DNA from: Bemisia tabaci | Lineage: Eukaryota; Arthropoda; Insecta; Hemiptera; Aleyrodidae | Assembly (NCBI RefSeq): GCF_918797505.1 | Contig: NC_092797.1 | Location: 35,911,372-35,975,371 of the forward strand | Reading direction: 5' to 3' | Length of the DNA: 64,000 nt | In this document: piece by piece, positions 49,701 through 61,700 of the stretch | Layout: every line of letters begins with the position of its first letter | Position numbering within the stretch: the stretch's first letter is position 1 | Translations under genes and position numbers: made by a program | The notes under the pieces: model-generated | Told to the model about the DNA's origin: nothing | The model's database searches: none | The model's input: the letters and a program-made list of their open reading frames with translations, nothing else

Positions 49701-52700
49701 AATCCGTGTTGATATGTTAATAAAAATCACGTTGCTATGTTAATCGGTGGATTCGTTCTGCCAAAAAATTGCAAACGAAGATTTCAATTTTTTTCATTTC
49801 ATTCCTTTTTCAGAGGCCTGTTTTCACACTCTAAGTATCACACTTTAAGTGAAGTTAATAGCGGCTCATGAGTTATTCCGTGCGTATTTCCACCATGCTG
49901 ACCAAAATCATCAATAGCTGTTTAATAGACGTGCGTGTGAGACGTTCTGGTCTGAATTGTTTCGGCAAAATTCCTTCCAATTTTACAAGAATGTATTCCT
50001 CAGGATTCTAATTTTTTTCCTCTCCTTCTTTTTTTCCAGCTTCAGGCTTAGTTTCAAAAGGAAAGACAGACGAGAACACCGAGATAGTATTTCTGCTGTA
50101 CCTGCAAAGTTCATTCGAGCCACGAGTGTAAGGCCGCACACTTTGAATCCGAGATGGAACGAGAAATTTCGATTGTAAGGGTCATTTTGTGTTCAGTTTC
50201 ATTGATGCACCCATGAATCACATCGCTTGATATACCTAATCCATGTATTTAGAAGCCTCTTGAGCTATTAAATCCGTTCATCCTTCCTTACGAGCAAAGT
50301 ATAAAGAGCACCTTGAATTAGTAAAGCTAAGAGAAATAGGAGTATGGAATTTTTATTATTCATAAAAGCACCTACCTACGTAGGGAAGTTAATGGCACAC
50401 ATGTTTTTTTTCTAAAATGCGCCAGAAATAGTGGTTCCTCATTGCAAATTGCAGTCAATTTCACGTCTAAAAAAATAAAGCTTCTCTTACAGTTGATAGT
50501 GTCCCTCTATCAGCAAAGAAAGTCTGCAAGATCACAAACAAGCTCTATCAGTCAGTATGATTACATAGTTGCATAACAATGCTGAAAGCAACAAACCTAT
50601 CTCTGATGTTTGCGACGATGCAAACCTCCATTCACATTTTACTTTTTTCAAAAACAGCTAATCATTGTTTTTGCGTAAAATTTCGATTGATTTTCATGCG
50701 CCCTTTCGACCCTACCCCCTGAAAATTGTGAGCTGAAAAATCGAGAAGCCTCTTCTGAAGAAAGTAAATTATAAGCGGAAATCTTCAAACACCGCGATCA
50801 AAATCAGTTGTTTGTTGGTTTTACCATCAATATGTTCAGAAAAATGTGGATTTTTACATTTTCAGTGTTAAATTTATCAATTTTTTTTTATGTTTCAGTG
50901 ATATTGACGACGTATCCTCTGATATTCTTCATCTCGACATTTGGTGAGTTCTGTAGTCATCCCTTTATTCGCAACTAGTGGTCATTTAGTTTTTCCTTTT
51001 CTTTTTTGCAGAGGACTAAATATTTACATATTTGAGGACTTTATTTGGAATCCTTTTCAATATCGATCAGTTTCCTCCTTGAAATCGCCTGATTTCAAAA
51101 AATGAGCCAAGGGACTGGTATAATTCGTGGAATCCTCATGTTGCTGGTAAACATTCAAGAGTGGGGGTTGATACGAGTAAATTGAACTTTCCAAGAAGAA
51201 AAGAGGTCATTTTCGTAATCCCCTCATGTGCCATTTTTTACCATTTATAAATTCTGAAAGAAATATACGTATTTGCGAACTAGCATAATCCACCGGGAAT
51301 GGAAAAAGGCGAAGGAAGATGCAACTACGATTGATAGCAATGGATGGGATGAAGGGCAAAGCATGGGTCATGGGGGTCATGGGTGGAAAGAGGGACGTTA
51401 TATACCTGCATCATCAACAATTGTACATTATAACATTATAACATTATAACATTATAACATTATAACATTATAAAAACTTATCACGCTACACGCTCACTAC
51501 TATATATTACAGTTATGTTCGTTGTTTCTTTACTTGCAGGGATCATGATGATGAATCATCAGTGTTTGACGCTGTCAGTAAATTGAACGAAGTCAGAGGA
51601 GTCAAGGGTCTTGGACGATTTTTTAAGCAAATAGCCCAAAGTGCGCGATCTGGTAGTCAAGATGATTTTCTAGGATGTGTCAATATTCCTTTACAGGTAT
51701 CCCTCAAAAGTTGATTTCAGAATGTATCTTAATCTGTCAATTTTCCTTTGTCTTACTCATAATTTTGATTATTCACAGGATTCACAGGAATATGCAAGTT
51801 TGATAGGAACATAAATTCCTCAAGGCAAAACGAGAAAAAAGAGAGGAAATTATTCGACTTTGCTTTCGAAATGAAGCCCAGCGTATAAAATTGAGCCCCC
51901 CCCCCCCCCCCCCCCTTCCGGTTTACAGCCCAAGGGTGGCTGGGGGAATTTTTGGAGAATTTGGACCATGAAATTCGGATCCAGGGAGTGGATTCCTTAT
52001 CCTACTACACGGTCCGAAAACAACTCAGAAAAAAGCTAGCACAGGCGGTCTAATGCCGATTTTCAGTGTGCGCGCAACCAAAGGACTCCCCGCTAATTTG
52101 AAAAGTGGCGCGCTAATTTGTATATTTTGCCGAGCGCGCCACTAGAATTGGCGGGAACCAATGGGAGTGAAGTTTCGACTATAGTAAACAAACAAAACAA
52201 ACGTGGTTGTTGTGAGGTTGTGATCAAGATTTTGGGTTGTGAGCATGCGGCTTGTTGTAAATTCTTTGAATATTTAAAGGTGCTTGAGGTTCTTGATTTT
52301 TTGTATGAGGGAGAAGTAGTTTTTATTTGCCTATCTGAACCACATCCCCTTAAAAGAATGTACTATTCAGTGTTCCCTCCCTCAATCTCCTACGCAGGTA
52401 TTCTCTCAAAATATTTGAAAGTCCACAATAATATAGTTTATTTTTTCCTCCTCGCAGTCTCTTTAGCACTGTGCTATTCAAAATTATTGAGGCTTCTAAA
52501 TTCCAGAAAGCTCCAAACCCTCCGTTTTGGTTTGTTTATCGCTTCGCTTATTTATCCTCATGAGGATTGCATTCCTTGCAAGGATTCACTTGTCATGTTA
52601 TGGTCTGCTTACTTACCTTCTTCAAATGTTTTTTAATATCAGTCAGTGTCTCACCAGTTTATTTATACTCGGTGTTACCTTAAAAACTGGGGCCCAATTT

Positions 52701-55700
52701 AGGACATTGAATGGGTCACTTTGAATTCTTGGGGGCCGATTAAGCGGCAACAATACCTAAAGCAGTCCAGTGAGTTCAGTGTTGTGCTGAGTGATTATCT
52801 TTCTACGAACTTCACATTAGACATGTTGACTTAAAAGCGGACGTTTAATTTCTTGTCTCACAGGATTTACCGTCAACTGGTCGAGAGGGCTGGTACAAGC
52901 TGGAGGCTCGAACACAAAGGTCGAACATCCAAGGTCGTATCAGGCTGAAATTGTGGCTTTCTACGAGAGAGGATAGAGGTACATCCGAGGAGGATAACTG
53001 GTCCGATCTGAAGCAGCAAGAGAGACTGTACACTGTGTTCATTAATTATGAAATGTCCAAATGTCACAACGGGGTGAGTAATGAGTACCTAAGTACTCTC
53101 CTCTTGTTGAAAATCATTATTTTCATACCTAAAATTTGTATCGAAGGAGACATCATCTACGAATATTTGGCGTAACTATTCCCCATACATAAAATTATGC
53201 AGACTCACCAATGTCAACAATTTCAAATGAAAACTGTATTTCCTTTCGATTGACTTTTCACCATGTATATTTGAAAACACTAAAAATAAATCAGCAACAA
53301 TACTATTCGTATCTCAACAATACCATATCATAAAAAAGTCATGCATGTACTGTGCATTTTTCCTCTTGAAATTTCCAGTCAAGGGCATTCTTCTTCTTAC
53401 TCTTCTATGAACAACTTGGGTATAGCCCTGTTTGTCTTGTCATCTAGTACCGAGTAGATTGAAGCATAAATCTCATTAAAACATAAAATCGGTAAATCTA
53501 AAGGACTCATCAAACATTGAAACAAAAGCAGCAATGGAATATTTAATCATCCTCAGGAAAAAAGAGACTGCCTAGGCTTGTGCTCAGAGGTTTTGTGGTA
53601 GATTTGAAAACTGTACTGCGTTTAGCTCTAGAAGATCTCTGACAGAAACTTACGATGAACTTCTATTTCGTAGCCGAATCTGCTTTCATTCATCCATATT
53701 TTGCAACGTTACGAATGATTCTTTAGACTCATGTCCAGGGTTATAGTCATTTTTTTGGCTAAACAGTAAAAATGAGCTAAGATTTTTTTACTTAATTAGT
53801 GCGATCAGTTCGATCATGCCAAGAACTTGGGACAAGATACCTTGAGAAGATTTGGTTTTTATCCCAACTGTTGGGACCCATATATTCCTTATGTCCGTAC
53901 CTAATATATGATGCCTCCCCAAAAATTTAAATGTGCAATCCATCTTCAATACTTATCTGATGAGTCAGGATCTTAGACAACTTTCCTTTCTTCTTCAACT
54001 TTCTTTTATTCTCGAACTAATGCTATATTTTCATCACTGATTTCCAGGAATTATGGAGTGGAGAATTACCTCATGTTGCTCTGATGATTTTGCATCAACA
54101 TGCAATTCAGGGTGATGTTACAGAATTACAATTAGCTGCAGTCCGTTGGTCTGCATTTAGCCGCTCATCAAATTTAGACCTCAAGATTTTGTATGATCAT
54201 CTTTCTGAACTTGAGAGGATGTGGAATTCTGACACTTTATCAAAAGAAGAGGTGAGTATCCTCAGTATTTTTCCCACATTTTCACTTCTTGGGCTCTCAA
54301 TACGTGGTTCTAATAAGGGGCAGACGCCCAAATAGCACATAGTGTAAAATTTACAATCCAAAATAATGTAAAAAACTTGTATAAAAGTAGCAAAATAGAC
54401 CAAAAATTAAACGCTCGTGTACTACCTAATTTTCACAAAAAAACAAAAAAAACTACATTAAAAGTACAAGCTACTTTGCTTTACCTTCTTGATACCAAAT
54501 TTTTTTAAGAAATTTGGTAGTAAAATTCTTGATTTCTGAATGTTTACAACTGTTCACACTCTTTAGGAATTTTACTCGGAGGAACAGCACCACTCATAGG
54601 AAAATTTGTAAGAATTTAAGATCAGATTTTGGGATCATACTCTAGGTGGCGGTAGCCATGACGCTGTGGCTTTTACTAATTGCAAAATATTTTTCCAGGA
54701 GGATTGGTTGGCTGAGTCTTTTAATGTGTTTTTAGATTATTCCCTTCAACTCATCTCGAAACACCGTTACCTATTCCCTCCACACCATAGAATTTCAATG
54801 AACCGACTCCAAAGTCTTCTCAGGTATGTTTTAATATCAAGCATTTTCTACCAAGCAAGCTTTGCGCAAGCTGCACACGGACAACAATTTTCTCCATCAA
54901 AAAAGTGAATGGAAATTATCTTTATTTTTAAGCTTTAGAATTCAATAAGAATTATTTAAATGGCATGCATCATGGTATTCCTAAATTAAAAGCAAGAGTC
55001 TTAAAGGACTTAGACCGAATTCCAGTTTTCTCCAAAAAATAATCATCGTTTACAGTAAAAAAAGCATTCAGTACTATGTGCATAGAGAAAAGGTATGGAG
55101 TTGCACACTCACTATAAATATAAAATCCTGCCGAACAAATATTATTTTTATTTAATTATTAAAATTGCCCCAAACAACAATCGAATTCAACCACCCTAAA
55201 ATACAGAATCTACAAAGACTTAAAGTAACAATGTCAACATAGAGAAACTGAGAATGTGCTTCATGAAGAAGTGGCCAAAGGAGATCGCACGTGAAATGAT
55301 GGATTCAGTGTTCTAATTTGTTATACCTACTTCTTTTAAGTTCATTGAAACCTTTTGAGCAAGATGAGGTTTGAAAATTGAACCTGTATGTGACAGATTA
55401 ATGAAAATCAATACAATGGGAATTGAGATCCTTTAAATTGGTTGATCGTAAGTGACAGTTTGTATCTTATGGCTAGCATGACAGTTAACTTTTCAATGAA
55501 GTCACTTACTGAAGCCCTTGCTTTTAGTGATTGTGCCCTCACCTGAGACTTCTCTTACTTTAAGGGGAAATGGTGGATCATAAGTTTTCTCTCAATCAAA
55601 ATTATTTCATAATGAAACAATAATTAAATTAAATACTTGCCAAGTTGGTAACCCACTTGTTCATTTTGTTTCATGATCATAGGTGCTTGGGGCTTTTATC

Positions 55701-58700
55701 ATCAACTAAAGCGTTTTGGAAATGTTGTCCATTCAACAAGCAAGTTCGTGGGGAAATCATCTCTGCCTTGAAGAAAGGAACATTAGAATGGTAACTTGAA
55801 TCTAATTTTTTTATTCCTGTTTTGCTGTTTTGTTGTTGCTGTTGGATACTATTCATAATCTTGTGGAAACTAATTTGTCAGTCTGATACAGCGGCAAACT
55901 TTCAAGGTTTTATCGCATCTGTCAAGTTTTCACATGTTTTTTAATGATGTTCAGATAATGATAATTTTGTACTAGCACAAGCATCATTCTTCAGACAAAG
56001 AACAAGATAATCAGAAGTGAAGAAAGAACATATGAAGAAGGAACATATCTTACTCTAAAATATGAAAGCATAGGAGTAATATGTAATGCTTGAGGCACGA
56101 AGCACTTTGGGAGTTGGATGGGGAAGTGGTCAGGGGGCGCATCCGCCGCAGTATCAATTAAACGAAGAACGGTGGGTAGGTCCTCCGGTTATACAGGGTG
56201 GGCCAGAAGTTCCAGGACGGTCGGCTAACTTTTGAACGGTTCGAGATAGAAAAATGAAACTTTGGGAATGTTCCTATGTCAAAGGGGACCATCTTATGGG
56301 GGAGTCAAAATTTTGGTCCCCCCTTAGGAAGGGGGTGGGGGCCCCCAACTTTTTTTTTTCAAATGGCAACCCCTATCTTGTGATACCTCATTCGAAAGAC
56401 CATAAAAAACTAAGAATTTTGGCGCAAACCGCAGATCAATATCTTAATTTTTGACCGAGTTATGATAGGGTCAAAGGTCAAATTTGACCTATTTTCAAAA
56501 AATCACAGCTCCGGTTCAAATCATCGTAAAGAAAAAAATTAAACGGGAAAATTTACTAAATTGTGTTCGCTTTTTTGTAAAAATTGCAGAAATCACTTCG
56601 AACTAATTTTAAGGGGGGGTTTGGACCCCCAAATACGTCAATTCAAAGGTCATTCAATTTTCCCGCGGAATAAGCCAATTTCCCCTAGATTTGCCTCCAC
56701 ATTATCTCAGTAAGGTCAAAATCAGTTCAACATTACGTTGGGCAAGTCCCCAAATTTCAGGAAAAGTTAAAAAAAGCCCAATTTAAACGGTCAAATTTAA
56801 TTACCTTAAATTGCGTTTTTTTTAACTTTTCCTGAAATTTGGGGACTTGCCCAACGTAATGTTGAACTGATTTTGACCTTACTGAGATAATGTGGAGGCA
56901 AATCTAGGGGAAATTGGCTTATTCCGCGGGAAAATTGAATGACCTTTGAATTGACGTATTTGGGGGTCCGAACCCCCCCTTAAAATTAGTTCGAAGTGAT
57001 TTCTGCAATTTTTACAAAAAAGCGAACACAATTTAGTAAATTTTCCCGTTTAATTTTTTTCTTTACGATGATTTGAACCGGAGCTGTGATTTTTTGAAAA
57101 TAGGTCAAATTTGACCTTTGACCCTATCATAACTCGGTCAAAAATTAAGATATTGATCTGCGGTTTGCGCCAAAATTCTTAGTTTTTTATGGTCTTTCGA
57201 ATGAGGTATCTTAAGATAGGGGTTGCCATTTGAAAAAAAAAAGTTGGGGGCCCCCCACCCCCTCCCTTAGGGGGGACCAAAATTTTGACTCCCCCATAAG
57301 ATGGTCCCCTTTGACATAGGAACATTCCCAAAGTTTCATTTTTCTATCTCGAACCGTTCAAAAGTTAGCCGACCGTCCTGGAACTTCTGGCCCACCCTGT
57401 ATTTTGCTGTAATTATGTGTACATTGATACAAAAAAGATCCAGCCTTTCATTGGAAAAGGTACTTCTGTTGTTAGCTGTTGGCTGACTGCACCTGGGGTC
57501 ACCATCCCCAATAATAGGGTGTTGAAACTGCTGTTTGGTTCTCGTATATATAGTCTTAGAAATCTTAGTGTACTGATGTCAAACAGCGAGGCTTTCATGT
57601 TTTTTTTTTTACTATCGAGAATTCTGAATTCCATGTTAATGAAATGTATTCTATAGGTATGAGGAAACATACAGAGGTGTTGCTGGTCATCCAGGTGATC
57701 CAGAATCAAAAGTTAAATCTCTGGCGAAACTGGTCACAGCCATGCTTGTTGATCTTCAAAGAGGACTTCATCATTACAACAGCTTATTTGAAAGGTTTGT
57801 TTTACACAAGTATTTCATTTGGACTTTTTTTTTTATCAATAAGTCTAACTTAGCAGTCCCACTGTTTGATCCGATATCTTGAATCATGAAAGTATAACTT
57901 ATCCCGATTGAATTAGTTTGAGGGAAAACAAAATATTGTTGCATTTGAAAAGGGTAATTTTTCCTGTTCAAATTCCATAGCTGCATTTTTGTATGTTTTA
58001 ACCTATCTTCAGGTCTATTTGATTTTGATCATGATTTGTGTACATATCATGCACATAAGAAGAAAAAATGGAAAAATGAAGTAATAATCTAAAAAGGGAA
58101 AAATATCACCAAGCCCTAACATATGATTAAAACGGTGATTATCACTTTTTGCTGCTAACTTTGGTTGCTGTCCATTAGTTACACAGCGCGCAGAATGCGC
58201 CTAAAATCAAATATACCTGAAGAAGCAATAATGCTGAAATGGCCATCGCTTCCTAAAATTCATTAAATTTACATCAAGAGAAAAAGGTGAAAAAGTACAT
58301 TTATTCAAAACCCGCTGATTTGGAAATGCATTCTGCAAACTTTTCAATGGTTTTTAATTTACTCAATGCAACTTAAGTTTCCAATCTAACTTAAGCTTTC
58401 TCAACTTTAAATATCGTCTTGAGTACTTTTATTGAAACTAAAATCTGCACACTAAAATTCAAAGATTTCAGGAAAGCTAGAATACTCTTGTCCATGCCCA
58501 AACATTTGTGAACGTAATTCTATATCAGGAGTTTTTATCATCATATTCTGATTTCTATTGCAGTACAAATGGAGTGCCATATTTTTCTTCAACGTACAAA
58601 CAATTAGAGAAGTTGGTAAGTGAAAAAAGTTTCTCAGTCTGATAAACAATTCCGTAGGAAATTAAGTTATTATAATTTAAATGTCATAATGAATAAATAT

Positions 58701-61700
58701 CCTCAAATATAATCACTCAAAATCAGTCTGAATTAAAACGAATTCACATGCACTGCATAATTAAAATTTTAATCTTTTTGCACTCTTACCTAGCCCAAAA
58801 AAAAGTAAAAATGTACTGCTTTCATGACAACAACTACAATAGAGTGCAACTTTGAGTAAGTTTTCATTTTTTATCAATTTTCATTTTTATTTCTTTATTT
58901 TCTTGTGGATATTTCCTCGATTTTTTAATTTGATGCACTAAAGGTTTAAAAAAGCTGTCGCATACCTTTAAAAGAAAGTTCCCTATAAACTCGTTTTACC
59001 TCCTGAAGAATTTTCTGTTCAGTACCTAATTTTATGAACCTTTCTTCAAAATTTCTGCCCTGAGATATTTCCACCTCTAAATTTTTTATTTTCAATGTAT
59101 AGATGGCCAAGGATTTTACAAAAGTAATGGAAGGATATATTAAGGTATTGATAAAAATTGACAAAATTTTTAGCACAGTGTTACTTCTACATTTTGCTTC
59201 ACAGCTTATGTTGGTATAATATGCTTTGCATTTTAGTGATTTTAGATTAGCCAAGTCTTCTCAACAATAACATTAGTAATTTAAAATAGCTTGTGTTTTG
59301 TGTTGAATTTCAATTGTGATTGGAGGGCCAATTATCCTCTTATCACAGTTGTTTTTTCATTTTAATTTTGAGCGTAAAATTATTTTTGTATTACTTGTAG
59401 GTTGTAATAATAAATAGTTAGCCGAACTGCTGTACCTGTGCCCGACAGGAGATTTTTCATAATTGAGCTCTTGAATGAAGAGTTTATTGCAGAAATGCCT
59501 TCTTTTAATGCCCTAGAGTGTCCCTTATTTTGAAATTTTCAAATTTTAACCAGGTTAGCCTCTAAAAAGATTCCATGTAGTTTAGGGAAACATCCGTTTT
59601 TTTAAAAGAAAAATAAGAACGTAAGAAGGCTGAAGGTTAAATTACGTTTTTTTGGTTGTTCAAAGAGTCTATTCTCTTTCATTTATTTGGTCCTAAGCAC
59701 CAGCTTTTAGGGGTAAATTACAATTTTTAGGGGGAATTATTGGCTGTTTTCCCGTGTGAACGGCACTCTGCGTTGCCAGGTTTGGCTCTGTCCAGCAATT
59801 TCTAGTTTTGAGGCTGCTTTTTGAACCAGACAATTATTTTCATAGATAGTACGCCTCTTTTTTTATGTCTAGTAGCACGGACATAGATTTCAACCACCAG
59901 GTCACTATACTTCATCTCAAAACATGACACTTGAAAGAGAAATGTAGAGGTGATTTCACACATTGCAAAGAATGTGAATGATACAGGGGAAAAAATGTTT
60001 TTTGAAGAGAAGTAAAGTTTGTCTTCTGTTGCGCTCAAGTCAAACGTTGGCCCCCTCTAAAATTCAACCAAATTTAGACGAATAAATTATTTTTGTTACA
60101 TTGTCTCCTCAAGTTAAATCTTTTCCTTTGAAGTTAAGCTCTTGGCTGTCAAGTTTCTTTGAAAGTACCAACATTATTCTATTAAAGCATGACAAGTGCT
60201 AGCCATTAATTGCAAGCTTTCTGGCTGCTCATTGTGCCCTCACAATTTTCTTTATCTTTTAATTTTCTGAGAACGTCAACTCAAATCTGCAATTCATAAG
60301 CTGCATCAAGGAATTATGATTTTGTGAAGATCATTGTAGATCCACCGTTCATAGTTGTCATCATTGTACATAATTAGTCGTTACGTTCACAATGATTGTT
60401 ATCAGCTTCAGTTTTCATCCTTTTATAGTCGCTTCTGATAATACATTTTATTAAAGTTTCAAAGTAAACTTTATGCATACCATGTACAGTTCATACTTAT
60501 CTCACATTATTGCTTCTGCTTCTTGCAAAAATACTTCATTACTGGTTTACCGACTGCATCAGTTTCATGTAAATGCACCCTACAGCAAATAGCTTCAATA
60601 ACTAATTACTTTGTGAAGAAATAGTGTTAGGCTACATTGCTAATTTCAGTTTTTTATTTTTTTTTTTATTTATTTTTTTTGAAAGACCAGTGCTTGTTCA
60701 ATTTTTAACAGAAATTTGAAGTTTTTGAACTTCAATGACCCCTCAAGACCGGGTGAAAAATGTACAACCAGAAGGACCTGGAATGACTCAATGTAGCTCT
60801 ACTTTGTAGGTTCTAGTTGCTGTTAGAACCGCTGTGTTTAAATAACTTTGTTTGTTGCTCATTCTTACTTCTTTACTATTTCTCATGCTGCCACTGGGCA
60901 TAGTGTTTGAAAAATGGAAATTGTCTATTATCTAAGAAGACGAAAGCGGTCTTTTGAATTTTTTTTTTTTTTTTTCAGTCAACTGACTTGATTAATTCCT
61001 CATGAAAGCGGTTCACTTATTTTTTTTTGTCACTTTGTTCCATTGTAACTGGCCAGTTGAAATAATATATTTATCGAAGTAATAAATAGGAAAACTTATC
61101 TTCAGTTCTTTTGTATGGTATTTAGAGGAGTACCTGAGTGACTTTTTTGTCATCTTAAAGATTTTATTGCCGTAAATTTTTCAGTATGAACAGCGCGATC
61201 TCTAATCTTTTGGGTCTTTAGGCCACTTCATAAAAAATCCCTAATTTATTGATGAGCATCGTTCTTTCATTTCGCAAATTTGTCCAATCTGAATGGGTAT
61301 TTTAAATTTCTTGTGTATTACAAGAATAGTAAAATGTAAATTTTTGAAGCACCAGGTATTCCATTCTAAGTTTTTTTGTATAAATTTGATTAAAACGTGA
61401 TCAAATTTTTCATGATAATAAAATTTTAGTCCATTTGTATTTGTAATTCTAAGTTGATTTATAGAGAAATTTAAAAGTCTGTTTCCAGTTTTGAATGATA
61501 AAGTCCACTCCCCTCTAAAAGAAAATACCCCAGCCCAACAAGATGGATAGATGCAGTTAAGAGAGTCAAATAAAGATTACTTTCAAGTGTAATATTTGAT
61601 TTCTCTGAAAACGTGAGAAGTAAGAATGCAGCTTTCAAAGTGTAGTGTACCTTCTAAGTGCGTACACTTTTCAGCTTTTGCTTTCCTTAGCTTTTAGAGT

